64,000 nt of DNA, taken from contig OY770021.1 in the NCBI GenBank assembly GCA_963669315.1, positions 682,001 through 746,000 on the forward strand, read 5' to 3'. The notes below the pieces were generated by a model. That model was given only the letters and a program-made list of their open reading frames with translations, was not told where the DNA came from and did no database searches. The translations under genes were made by a program, and so were the position numbers. This stretch comes from SZUA-547 sp963669315. GTDB lineage: Bacteria > Pseudomonadota > Alphaproteobacteria > Rhodobacterales > Rhodobacteraceae. Below are positions 51,436-60,304 of the stretch, piece by piece; position 1 is the first letter of the stretch; each line of letters opens with the position of its first letter.

Positions 51436-52668
51436 TTAGAGCTGCGACTTGGCGAATGCGCGCAGGTCAAATCCGGGCTCGCGCGACTCTGCGAGCGTGG
51501 GCGCGCCACCTGCGGCCATCAGGCGCCGGGCGGCCATGTGGTCGGCCGGCCGATTTATGGATTCGACGCCCAGGAATTTCTCCCCAGCGAAACAGAGAAG
51601 CGAGAAGGCGTTCTCCTCTGGCGAACCGATGACCACGCGGTCAGACGCCCCGCTGGTCAGCCCCGCCATCTGCAGGCGAAGATCGCCCTGATCCGACCAG
51701 AACCACGGCACGGCGTCATAGGGCTTCGCTTTCACCGGGTTCGCGATGGCGCGCGCGACGGCGCGGGCCTGATCGGCCGCGTTCTGCACAGATTCAAGGC
51801 GCACGCGGGCTCCATCGGGCATCGGAAACGACGCGCAGTCGCCGATGGCGTAGATCGCCGGTTCCGACGTCCTGAGCATTGCATCGACCGCAATCCCGTT
51901 TTCGATCGCCAGACCAGCGGTCGCGGCGATCTCACTATTCGGAACGACTCCGACACCGACGATGACGAGATCGGCTGGAATTCGCGTCACATCCGCCAAC
52001 TCCACAGCCGCAACGGATTCCACCCCCACGATGCCAGCGATCCTGGCGTTCAGCGTGATGGCGATCCCGGCGGCGCGGTGACGCTGAAGGCAATGGGCCG
52101 ACAGCTCCTCTGACACGGCCCGGCCCATGACGCGCGACGCCGCCTCCAGCACCGTCACCGCGCAGCCGAATGCGCGAGCGGTGGCGGCGATCTCCAGCCC
52201 GATGAAACCTGCGCCGATCACCACAACCCGCTTTGCGTGCGCAAGGCGGGCGCGGATATCCAGCGCGTCGGCCGACGTTCTGAGATCGACCACGCCGTCC
52301 AATTCGGCGCCGGGGATCGACAGGGTGCGGTTGCGGGCGCCGGTGGCGAGGACAAGATGCCCGTAATCCAGCGACCCGCCGGAGGCGAGCTCGACCCGTT
52401 TGGCGGCGCAATCAATCGAAACGGCCGGGTCAGACCAGCGAACGTCGACGTTGTTTTCAGAATAGAACGCCTCTGGCCGAAACCAGAGCGACTCGACCGG
52501 CCCGTCCTCTTTGACGAAGGCCTTGGACAAGGGCGGCCGCTGATAGGGCGGCTGATCCTCATCGCCGATCAGGGCGATAGCGCCTTCAAACCCTTCCTGA
52601 CGAAGGCTGGCGCAGGTCTGAAACCCGGCCTGCCCCGCGCCGGTGATCACCACGCGATCGCGCGCCAT
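51436..52668 (-). CDS. NAD(P)H/FAD-dependent ferredoxin reductase-type oxidoreductase
   Basis: A 410-residue flavoprotein of the rubredoxin/ferredoxin reductase (BphA4-like) type. The FAD-binding fold is VVITGAGQAGFQTCASL, the NAD(P)H fold VVVIGAGFIGLEIAATA, and the second FAD motif IYAIGDCASFP. The C-terminal domain has PWFWSDQGDLRLQMAGL, typical of ferredoxin reductases. It reduces a [2Fe-2S] ferredoxin; the nearest candidate is the ferredoxin domain of the cyclase encoded 82 bases downstream. Confidence 0.92.
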   Translation of the reverse strand: MARDRVVITGAGQAGFQTCASLRQEGFEGAIALIGDEDQPPYQRPPLSKAFVKEDGPVESLWFRPEAFYSENNVDVRWSDPAVSIDCAAKRVELASGGSLDYGHLVLATGARNRTLSIPGAELDGVVDLRTSADALDIRARLAHAKRVVVIGAGFIGLEIAATARAFGCAVTVLEAASRVMGRAVSEELSAHCLQRHRAAGIAITLNARIAGIVGVESVAAVELADVTRIPADLVIVGVGVVPNSEIAATAGLAIENGIAVDAMLRTSEPAIYAIGDCASFPMPDGARVRLESVQNAADQARAVARAIANPVKAKPYDAVPWFWSDQGDLRLQMAGLTSGASDRVVIGSPEENAFSLLCFAGEKFLGVESINRPADHMAARRLMAAGGAPTLAESREPGFDLRAFAKSQL

Positions 52669-52737
52669 CCGTCCCCTCCCCGTTCCGACGAATTTGACCT
52701 AGCGGCGCGGCGCGGCGCTGGCAAGACGTGGCCGCGA

Positions 52738-54777
52738 TTATTGGAATTGCTTGAATATCTCTCCGATCGCGCCGCCGATCAGCTCCTGTTGGGTCACCTG
52801 AGGCGTCATGTCCACCAGAGTCTGCACGGTCGCGCGGTCGGCGTAGCCGCTGTCCAAAATGCCCTTCGCCCGCTGGAATTCGGCGATGGCCCTGCGAGTC
52901 TTTTTGGTGAATTTCCCGTCCTGTGTTCCCGGATCGAGGCCCAACACAGCCAAGCGCGTTTCGATGGAGCGACGTTGGCCCTTGTTCAGCTTCTGCCGCT
53001 TTTCCTCCTCTTTCGCCGCGGCGACATCACCCGAACGATCGCGGAGGCCGTCAATCCTGCGCTCAGCTTCGGCCGCGTACCGGCCATCAGGGTATTCGCG
53101 CAGAAATTCGCGATATCCACCCTCATCGTCGCGATCCACGGCGCGGCGCCATGCGTCCTCCTCCATATCGGGGCTGGGCTGTCGATCGGGAACGGAACGC
53201 GAAAGCGCATTGAACTGTTCTTCCGTCAGGTAGCCGGTTTCAGGCTCTCCGCGATCGCCCTGCCAAAGCGCGATCGCCCTGCGCGAGGCGGGGCCGAGCG
53301 CGCCATCGACGCCGCGCGTGTCGTAGCCTTTTTCCGTCAGCGCGCGCTGCACATCCGCCCGATCGGCGCCAGTCAGCACAAGCGCGGCCTCTACCTCTTG
53401 CGCCGATCTGGACTGCGGAGACTGGCGGCGGATCGCAGCGATCCGTTCGCGCGCCTCCGAAACGCGAAGCCCGTCAGGATGGGCGGCCAAATAGTCCTCA
53501 TAAGCCGCGAGGCTGTCTTCGTTGCGCGCTTGGTCCCAATCCCGCCGGTCCAGATCCGCCGCGCGGCGTCGTTCATCCGCGTCGTCGCGCAGAGCCGCGA
53601 ATTGCGCCTCGGTCAGATAGCCGGTGGCCTGATCGCCGCGATCCCCTTGCCAGGCTGCGATAGCGCCGCGCGTGCCGGGACCGAAGACGCCGTCGACGCC
53701 ACCCGTATCGAAGCCCAGAGCTGTGAGGCGGGATTGCACGCGCGCGCGTTCGCGAACGCTCAGGCGCAGCACCTGTTCATCACGGCGTGCATCGGCGGTC
53801 TCGGATTCAGCAGCATCGATGGCCGCGATACGATCCCGCGCGAAACCCGCAAATACGCCGTCGGGGAAAAACCGGAGATATTGCTGGTAGTCGCGGCGGC
53901 CCCCCGACTCCTCCGCTGCTTTCCACGCCTCCAGCTCCATCTGGGCGCGAAGTTCTCCAATTGCGCTTGGCGGGGCTGCAACCAGAGCGAAATCTTCGTC
54001 CGCGTCGCCTGCGACCCAGATATCAGGCCAGCCCTGCGCCGACTCGCGCATCGTCGCGGCCAAGGAAAGCGCTGCGCCGTTGGCCGGCGCGCCGGGCTTC
54101 AGCATCTCCTCCACCACGGATACCGCGAACGGGCTGGGATCGTCATCGGACGAACGCCTGTTAGTCGCGCGCCCCGGTTGGGCGGCGGCGATCACAAGCG
54201 CGCCCTCAGGATCGTCCAGATCCGCAAAGCCGGGTTCTGCGATCGCGGTCGGCTGAAATCCGTCTGGGCGGGAAAGATCCAGCATCACCACCGCTCGCCC
54301 GGGTCCCAGAGCGGCGATATCCAGCAACAAATCCAATAGCGCGCCATCAAGCGCGACCGCGGTCAAGGTTGCGGGATCCAGATCGACCGGCGCGACATAG
54401 CCGAGACCGCCCGCGCGCACTGCGTGGGCCGAGATGTAAATGGCCAGCCCTTCCAACCCGCCACTCGTGGCGGCGCCGGCGCGTGCGGCGCGCTCGAACC
54501 GGCTTAAGAGGTCGCGCAGTTCAGCCGAATCGAGGTCGTAGCCCTCGAATACCTCGTAATCCGCCTCGCGAAGGGCTTCGGCGATGTGCCGGGCGTCCGC
54601 TCTGGCGCCCCGTGCGGTGGGGGCGTTGTCGTAGGTTTGATTGCCGATGACGAGAGCGGCCCGGTCCTCCGACAGGACAGTTGCGGGCGCGGCAAGAGTC
54701 GCCGCTGCGATCAACAGTCCGACTGATCGCGCAAGACCCCGCCCCCACCGGGCGCCAATTGATTCACACATACCCAT
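52738..54777 (-). CDS. Secreted caspase-like protein with catalytic Cys replaced (pseudo-caspase)
   Basis: A 679-residue paralogue of the caspase at 5927-7441. Signal peptide (about 1-36), caspase-like fold (38-265), then two peptidoglycan-binding-1-type modules (LTALGFDTGGVDGVFGPGTRGA and EKGYDTRGVDGALGPASRRA), YxxYL-type helical repeats, and a C-terminal third module (VLGLDPGTQDGKFTKKTRRA). His118 is kept (SAHAVRAGG), but the A-C-R motif reads MLDLSRPDG with Ser169 in place of Cys. It is probably inactive as a protease. The Met at codon 3 has better ribosome-site spacing than the first. Confidence 0.85.
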   Translation of the reverse strand: MGMCESIGARWGRGLARSVGLLIAAATLAAPATVLSEDRAALVIGNQTYDNAPTARGARADARHIAEALREADYEVFEGYDLDSAELRDLLSRFERAARAGAATSGGLEGLAIYISAHAVRAGGLGYVAPVDLDPATLTAVALDGALLDLLLDIAALGPGRAVVMLDLSRPDGFQPTAIAEPGFADLDDPEGALVIAAAQPGRATNRRSSDDDPSPFAVSVVEEMLKPGAPANGAALSLAATMRESAQGWPDIWVAGDADEDFALVAAPPSAIGELRAQMELEAWKAAEESGGRRDYQQYLRFFPDGVFAGFARDRIAAIDAAESETADARRDEQVLRLSVRERARVQSRLTALGFDTGGVDGVFGPGTRGAIAAWQGDRGDQATGYLTEAQFAALRDDADERRRAADLDRRDWDQARNEDSLAAYEDYLAAHPDGLRVSEARERIAAIRRQSPQSRSAQEVEAALVLTGADRADVQRALTEKGYDTRGVDGALGPASRRAIALWQGDRGEPETGYLTEEQFNALSRSVPDRQPSPDMEEDAWRRAVDRDDEGGYREFLREYPDGRYAAEAERRIDGLRDRSGDVAAAKEEEKRQKLNKGQRRSIETRLAVLGLDPGTQDGKFTKKTRRAIAEFQRAKGILDSGYADRATVQTLVDMTPQVTQQELIGGAIGEIFKQFQ

Positions 54778-54922
54778 CTCCCACCGAAGGAATCACGACC
54801 GCCCCAGTAGGATATGCGCGGCGCGCGGCGATGGTAAGGCGAAGAAACTATCCGGTCTCGTAGGTTGCGCGCAGCGCGGCGTCGGGCCATGCTCTGGCCA
54901 ACGAGAAAAACGAGGGACGCCC

Positions 54923-56044
54923 ATGAACGCTCCGCCGGTGACGGTTGAGGCGAGTGGCGGTGAGACGGTGATCCGTCTGGCCGGGCGCATGGTCGTGTCG
55001 GCTCTGCCCGCTTTCGAAGACGGGCTGGCGAAAGCGCCGCGCACAGGCGGCGTGGAATTGGACCTTTCCCGAGTCGAGGCGCTGGACACCGCAGGCGCAT
55101 GGTTGGTCGCTTCGCTCTCAGACAGATTGCGGGCGGAGGGCGTGGCGCTGCGCATCACCGGAGCGGATCCCGCCCAGGCCGCGCTGGTTGAAACAGTGCG
55201 AGAGGCGATGGCGGGCGAGCATGCGCCGCCAGAGGCCGAAAAAGGGTTCAAAGCGTTTCTGGAGCGGCTCGGGCGATCCACGGCCGAGGGATTCGGCGCG
55301 TTCGCCGATACGCTCGGCTTTTTCGGGCTGGTGCTGACGCGGCTGGGCCAATCGGTCGTCCGGCCAAGTCGCCTGCGTCTGACCTCGCTGGTTCATCACA
55401 TGCAGGAAGTCGGCCTCAACGCGGTGCCGATCGTCGCCCTGATGGCGTTTCTGATCGGCGTGGTTCTGGCGTTTCAGGGCGCCGCGCAGCTGACGCAGTT
55501 CGGCGCCGAAGTATTCGTGGTGAACCTGATCTCCGTCTCGATCCTGCGCGAATTGGGAATCCTGCTGACCGCAATTATCGTCGCGGGTCGGTCAGGTTCA
55601 GCGTTCACGGCGGCGATCGGCTCGATGAAGGTGCGTGAAGAAATCGACGCGATGCGCACCCTTGGCCTCGATCCGATCGATGTTCTGGTGGTCCCTCGCG
55701 TGGTCGCGTTGGTCATCATGCTGCCCGTGCTCGGCTTTATCGCCAATGTGGTCGGGCTAGTTGGCGGCGCGCTGATGTCCTGGGTCGAACTGGGCGTCTC
55801 TCCGGGCATGTTCATTACCCGGCTCTACGACACGACCGGCGTCTGGCATCTGTTGGTCGGCATGATCAAGGCGCCTTTCTTCGCGATGATCATCGGGGTG
55901 ATCGGCTGCTATATGGGCATGAATGTGGGCGGCAGCGCCGAGTCCGTCGGCCGCAAGACGACGCAAAGCGTTGTGATCTCGATCTTCGCGGTGATTGTCG
56001 CCGACGCCGTCTTCTCCATCTTTTTCGCAGAGGTGGGGGTCTGA
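54923..56044 (+). CDS. MlaE-type ABC permease with N-terminal STAS domain
   Basis: A 373-residue protein: a STAS domain (about 5-95, with the switch segment DLSRVEALDTAGAWLVASL) fused to the MlaE permease (about 120-373; GVVLAFQGAAQLTQFGAEVFVV, and the EIDAMRTLGLDP loop). In Mla systems STAS (MlaB) is often separate; here it is joined. It belongs to a lipid transporter between inner and outer membrane. The start follows GAGGGACGCCC. Its stop overlaps the mlaF start. Confidence 0.93.
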   Translation: MNAPPVTVEASGGETVIRLAGRMVVSALPAFEDGLAKAPRTGGVELDLSRVEALDTAGAWLVASLSDRLRAEGVALRITGADPAQAALVETVREAMAGEHAPPEAEKGFKAFLERLGRSTAEGFGAFADTLGFFGLVLTRLGQSVVRPSRLRLTSLVHHMQEVGLNAVPIVALMAFLIGVVLAFQGAAQLTQFGAEVFVVNLISVSILRELGILLTAIIVAGRSGSAFTAAIGSMKVREEIDAMRTLGLDPIDVLVVPRVVALVIMLPVLGFIANVVGLVGGALMSWVELGVSPGMFITRLYDTTGVWHLLVGMIKAPFFAMIIGVIGCYMGMNVGGSAESVGRKTTQSVVISIFAVIVADAVFSIFFAEVGV

Positions 56045-56823
56045 TGGCTGAACTGAACGGCGCGCGCGACACGATCATTGAAGTCCGCAGACTGGTGAAC
56101 GCCTTCGGGCCGCAAGTCGTGCATGACGGGCTGGATCTGAATGTCTATCGAGGAGAGGTTCTGGGCGTGGTCGGTGGGTCCGGCACCGGCAAATCCGTGC
56201 TGCTGAGGACCATTGTCGGGCTGATCCGGCCGAAGGCGGGCGAAATCCGGGTGTTCGGGCTGGACGTTCTGAACACCACCGAAGACGAGCGCCGCGCCAT
56301 CGAGACCCGCTGGGGGGTGCTGTTTCAGGATGGCGCCCTCTTCTCTTCGCTGACCGTGCGCCAGAACGTGGAAGCGCCGATGCGAGAGCATCTGAACCTG
56401 CCGCCGGATACGTGCCGTGCGCTGGCCGAGTTAAAGATCGCCATGGTCGGCCTTCCCGCGAACGCCTGCGACAAATTTCCGTCAGAGCTTTCGGGCGGCA
56501 TGCGCAAACGCGCTGGCCTGGCGCGCGCGCTGGCGCTGGACCCCGAGATCGTGTTTCTCGATGAGCCGACGGCCGGGCTGGACCCGATCGGCGCCGCGGC
56601 GTTTGACGAGTTGATCGGCCAGTTGCAGCGCTCGCTGGGACTGACGGTGTTCATGGTCACGCATGACCTCGACAGCCTGCACGCTATATGCGACCGGATT
56701 GCTGTGCTGGCTGAAAAGAAGGTGCTGGTGACCGGATCTATGGCGGATATGCGGAAAGTGGACCACCCTTGGGTGCGCGAGTATTTCCATGGACCGCGGG
56801 CGCGCGCCGCGATGGCGGGCTAG
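56044..56823 (+). CDS. Mla-type lipid ABC transporter ATP-binding protein
   Basis: A 259-residue ATPase partner of the MlaE permease. Walker A GGSGTGKSVLL, Q-loop LFQDGALFSSLTV, signature LSGGMRKRAGLARAL and Walker B IVFLDEPTAGLDPI are intact. Translation is coupled by the TGATG overlap with the preceding gene. Confidence 0.94.
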   Translation: MAELNGARDTIIEVRRLVNAFGPQVVHDGLDLNVYRGEVLGVVGGSGTGKSVLLRTIVGLIRPKAGEIRVFGLDVLNTTEDERRAIETRWGVLFQDGALFSSLTVRQNVEAPMREHLNLPPDTCRALAELKIAMVGLPANACDKFPSELSGGMRKRAGLARALALDPEIVFLDEPTAGLDPIGAAAFDELIGQLQRSLGLTVFMVTHDLDSLHAICDRIAVLAEKKVLVTGSMADMRKVDHPWVREYFHGPRARAAMAG

Positions 56824-56835
56824 AGGGGCGAAGAT

Positions 56836-58575
56836 ATGGAGACGCGCGCAAATTATGTGCTGATCGGCGCTTTCACCCTAGCGGGCATTCTGGGAACGCT
56901 TGGCCTGATCCTGTGGCTCGCCAAGGTCGAGGTGGACCGGCAGTTCGACTATTACGAGATCCGGTTCGAAAGCGTCTCCGGCCTCGGGGCGGCGGGCGCT
57001 GTGCGGTATAACGGCCTGCCGGTCGGACAGGTGCTCGCTCTCAGGCTGGATGAGGACGATCCCAGCCGGGTGCGGGTGCGGATCGAGGTGGACGCGGCGA
57101 CCCCGATTAAGACGGACACGGTCGCGACGCTGGAGATGCAGGGCGTGACCGGGGTCGCCTATGTCTCGCTGACCGGGGGCAGTCCTGACGCGGCGTTGCT
57201 GGAGGACGTCTCTGACGACGAGGTTCCGGTGATCGAGTCGCAGCGCTCGGCGATCCAGAGCGTGTTCCAGGGCGCGCCCGAACTGCTGGAAAAGGCGATC
57301 GCGCTTTTGGAGGACGTGCGTGAGGTCGTCAGCCCCGAGAACAAGGCGGCGGTCACGGCGATCCTCGGCAACCTGGAAAGCGCATCGGGCGAAATCGAAG
57401 CGGTCGCCAAGGATTTCAGCAAGCTGTCTGGCGACATATCCACCGCCGCCAGCGGTATCGCGGGTTTCACGGAAAAGCTTGAACCGCTCGCAGCCACGAC
57501 CGAAACCACGATGAAATCGGCCGACGAGACTTTGCGCGCCGCTACGGACGCCATCAAGCAGTCCGAAGCCACGATCGACGCGGCGACAGAAGCGCTGAAG
57601 ACCGCGCGGAAGACCTTTGAGAGCGCGGATACGCTGATCGCGACCGATCTGCCGAAACTGGTGGATCAGGTGGATTCGACCGCCGAGACCATCGAGACCG
57701 TGGTCGCGGATGTAGGCGGAAAGGCCGGAAGTGTGGTTGAGAAAACCGACGCCGTCGCGGCCGAAGCGCTGGCCCGATTGCAACAGGCGGAACAGACGCT
57801 GGCGGCGCTGGACGGGGTCTTCACGCAGGCCAATACGACCATGGCCGCGATCGAGCTCGCCAGCAAGAATGTGGATACGCTGATCTCCGGCGAAGGCGCG
57901 GCGCTGGTCGCCGATGCACGGACAGCCCTCCAAAACGCCAATCAAACCATCCTCAGCGTCAACCAGACGGTAGAGGCCGACTTGCCGCTCATCATCGCCG
58001 ATGTGCGCGCCGCCTCCGCCTCCGTCAAGCAAACAGTCGAAACGGTGGGCGCGGATCTGACCGCCGCCACGGGACGGATCGACGGACTGGCCGTGAAAGC
58101 CGAGGCGGCGCTGGTGGAGGCGACGAGGACGTTCAAGACGGCGAATGACACGCTCCAGGCGGTCACCAAGGCGCTGGATACGGCCGAAGGCGCGTTGATC
58201 GCGGCGGAGCAAACATTTGTCGGGGCCGCTCGCGTCATCAACGAGGACATGGACGCCATCGTCAAAGACGTCCGCAACACCACCCAGAATCTCGACGCCG
58301 CGCTGGCGGTGGTGGCGCGCGACCTTCCGATCATCACCGCCGATGTGAAAAGCGCGGCCGCCCGCACCGAGGACTTCGTGGCGGGTCTGGACAGGATCGT
58401 CGATCAGGGCGCGCCGCAGGTCGACGCTTTCCTGAAAGCGGGGCTGCCGCAATTCATTCGTTTTGTTCAGGAATCGCGCAGCCTGGTCGCCAATCTGCAA
58501 CGTCTGACCGCCAAGATCGAAAGCGACCCGGCCCGGTTCATTTTGGGTACGCAAACGCCGGAGTTCCAAAAATGA
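56836..58575 (+). CDS. MCE-domain lipid-binding protein with very long helical stalk
   Basis: A 579-residue periplasmic subunit. A membrane anchor (about 8-30) is followed by one MCE domain (about 37-125, with YEIRFESVSGLGAAGAVRYNG) and about 430 residues of Ala/Thr-rich amphipathic helix. E. coli MlaD, with one MCE domain, is about 180 residues. The long helix contains three D-L-P motifs (TDLPKLVDQV, ADLPLIIADV, RDLPIITADV) at similar places in repeated segments. By analogy with other MCE proteins it could form a tube across the periplasm; this is inference. Confidence 0.9.
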   Translation: METRANYVLIGAFTLAGILGTLGLILWLAKVEVDRQFDYYEIRFESVSGLGAAGAVRYNGLPVGQVLALRLDEDDPSRVRVRIEVDAATPIKTDTVATLEMQGVTGVAYVSLTGGSPDAALLEDVSDDEVPVIESQRSAIQSVFQGAPELLEKAIALLEDVREVVSPENKAAVTAILGNLESASGEIEAVAKDFSKLSGDISTAASGIAGFTEKLEPLAATTETTMKSADETLRAATDAIKQSEATIDAATEALKTARKTFESADTLIATDLPKLVDQVDSTAETIETVVADVGGKAGSVVEKTDAVAAEALARLQQAEQTLAALDGVFTQANTTMAAIELASKNVDTLISGEGAALVADARTALQNANQTILSVNQTVEADLPLIIADVRAASASVKQTVETVGADLTAATGRIDGLAVKAEAALVEATRTFKTANDTLQAVTKALDTAEGALIAAEQTFVGAARVINEDMDAIVKDVRNTTQNLDAALAVVARDLPIITADVKSAAARTEDFVAGLDRIVDQGAPQVDAFLKAGLPQFIRFVQESRSLVANLQRLTAKIESDPARFILGTQTPEFQK

Positions 58576-59225
58576 ATCTTTTCACCCTGCGCCGCTCACT
58601 TTCGGTTATTTCGGTATTGTCCCTGCTGGGGCTCGCCTCTTGCACCGGGCTGCAAACCCTGCGCGCCGCCAGCACGCCGGTGGACCTCTATCAACTCTCG
58701 CCGAAAAGCTCTTTCGCGCCGAACCTTCCGAATGTGGACTGGCAGATCGTGGTGGATGAGCCAACAGCCGCCGCGGCGGTCAACACCGATCAGATCGCCG
58801 TCAAACCCAACCCGTTTCAGGTACAATATTTCCCTGGCGCGCGCTGGGTCGATCGAGCGCCCGTGCTGGTGCAGACACTTTTGGTGGAGTCGTTTGAGAA
58901 CTCCCGCAAGGCGACCTCTGTCGGACGGCAGGCGATCGGCCTGACTCCGGATTTCACGCTGGTGACGGATCTGCGCGAGTTTCAGGCGGAAGTGCCTGAA
59001 AATGGCGAGGCGACGCTCATTGTAAATGTCAGGTTGAACGTAAAGGTTGTCGATGAGCCCGAGGGACACATCATTGCTTCAGAATCCTTCGATCGGGTGA
59101 TGCGGCTCGATACCACCGAAATACTCGAGGTCGTGATGGCGTTCGACTATGCGCTGGGCGGCACGATGCGGGAGGCCGTTGAGTGGTCGCTGGTCGAGAT
59201 TGACCGTTTCGCGCCAACGCGATGA
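58572..59225 (+). CDS. ABC-transport auxiliary lipoprotein (PqiC-like)
   Basis: A 217-residue lipoprotein: signal peptide with lipobox G-L-A-S-C, then a beta-rich domain (VDLYQLSPKS, then YFPGARWVDRAPVLVQTLL) typical of the auxiliary component of MCE/Pqi systems. It is probably anchored in the outer membrane and caps the MCE stalk. It overlaps the MCE gene by four bases. Confidence 0.85.
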   Translation: MNLFTLRRSLSVISVLSLLGLASCTGLQTLRAASTPVDLYQLSPKSSFAPNLPNVDWQIVVDEPTAAAAVNTDQIAVKPNPFQVQYFPGARWVDRAPVLVQTLLVESFENSRKATSVGRQAIGLTPDFTLVTDLREFQAEVPENGEATLIVNVRLNVKVVDEPEGHIIASESFDRVMRLDTTEILEVVMAFDYALGGTMREAVEWSLVEIDRFAPTR

Positions 59226-59232
59226 GGGATTG

Positions 59233-60120
59233 ATGGTGGCGAGAGACGACATGGCTTCTCTGATCGTAGGCGTGGATGGCGGTGGCACGGGGTGTCGCGC
59301 GCGGGTCTATGGATCTGATGGCTCGACGCTGTCGCAGGCCAAGAGCGACGCAGCCTCAAATATTCAAACCGGCGGACAGTCCGCCATTCAGAACGTTCTG
59401 GAAACTGTCGAAAGCGCCCTGAAATCCGCGGGTTATGCGCCAGCCGCTGAATCGAGACCATTTGTCGGCCTTGGCCTGGCGGGGGTCTCTCCGGAATCGA
59501 AAAGCGCCTTCGCCGCGGCGAACCCTCCCTATTCGGCCTACCGGATCATCTCGGACGCGCATTCAGCGGCCTTGGGCGCGCATGACGGAGCGGATGGCGG
59601 CGTCGCAATCATGGGCACGGGCGCGGCGGCCTGCGTTGTGATTGGCGGAAAAGCGCGGGTGATCAGCGGCTGGGGCTTTCGGGTCGACGATCTCGGGTCC
59701 GGCGCCGATATCGGGCGTCGGGCGCTGAGGGCGGCGATGCGCGCCCATGACGGAACGGACCCTCCAAACGACTTTTCAGTCGCGGTTCTGGAGCGGTTTG
59801 ACGGCGATGTCTGGCGTGCGGCCGACTGGGCGCCGCACGCTACGCCCAAGGAATACGCCGCCTTCGCGCTGGTCGTGTTCGAACTGGCCGGGAAAGGCGA
59901 TGTGATCGCCATCGGAATCCTTGACAGGGCCGCAGCGGAATTGGAGCGGCTGATCCGCCTCTGCCGCGAGCATGGGGCGGAGCGCATCTCGTTACTGGGC
60001 TCCATCGCCAATGCGCTGGAGCCACGCCTTCCGGTGGAGATGCGCGAGGTCATTTCCCCCAGTTTGGGCGATGCGATGGACGGAGCCGCGCTTGCCATTC
60101 GGGCCGAAATCGAGGCGTAG
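59233..60120 (+). CDS. BadF/BadG-type N-acetylglucosamine kinase-like ATPase
   Basis: A 295-residue ASKHA-fold kinase. Phosphate-1 motif IVGVDGGGTGCRARVYG, phosphate-2 motif VAIMGTGAAACVV, and the adenosine region WGFRVDDLGSGADIGRRAL. It probably phosphorylates an amino sugar such as N-acetylglucosamine from cell-wall turnover. The start follows GAGGGATTG. It begins eight bases after the Mla-type operon and may be co-transcribed. Confidence 0.87.
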   Translation: MVARDDMASLIVGVDGGGTGCRARVYGSDGSTLSQAKSDAASNIQTGGQSAIQNVLETVESALKSAGYAPAAESRPFVGLGLAGVSPESKSAFAAANPPYSAYRIISDAHSAALGAHDGADGGVAIMGTGAAACVVIGGKARVISGWGFRVDDLGSGADIGRRALRAAMRAHDGTDPPNDFSVAVLERFDGDVWRAADWAPHATPKEYAAFALVVFELAGKGDVIAIGILDRAAAELERLIRLCREHGAERISLLGSIANALEPRLPVEMREVISPSLGDAMDGAALAIRAEIEA

Positions 60121-60304
60121 ACGCCGGTGGTTCGAAGCCAGACGTGCGGATCGATAAAATCTGGCCGAATAACAGGCTTGCGCTACATCGCGGCTGGATC
60201 GGCGAAAGAAAAACACATTCAGACAGACCTGATATCGCCCCTTGAGTGTCTGGCGAATTCAGCTACTACCAATAATGGAACGCATCTTTGGGGAGGGTGA
60301 GTTG

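Noticed and set aside
52237..54339. 700-codon plus-strand frame
   Set aside because: Antisense to the reductase and the pseudo-caspase, both of which have clear motifs; the frame has no recognisable domain and reflects high GC content.
56878..58569. 563-codon minus-strand frame
   Set aside because: Antisense to the MCE gene; Arg/Gly/Asp-rich shadow without motifs.
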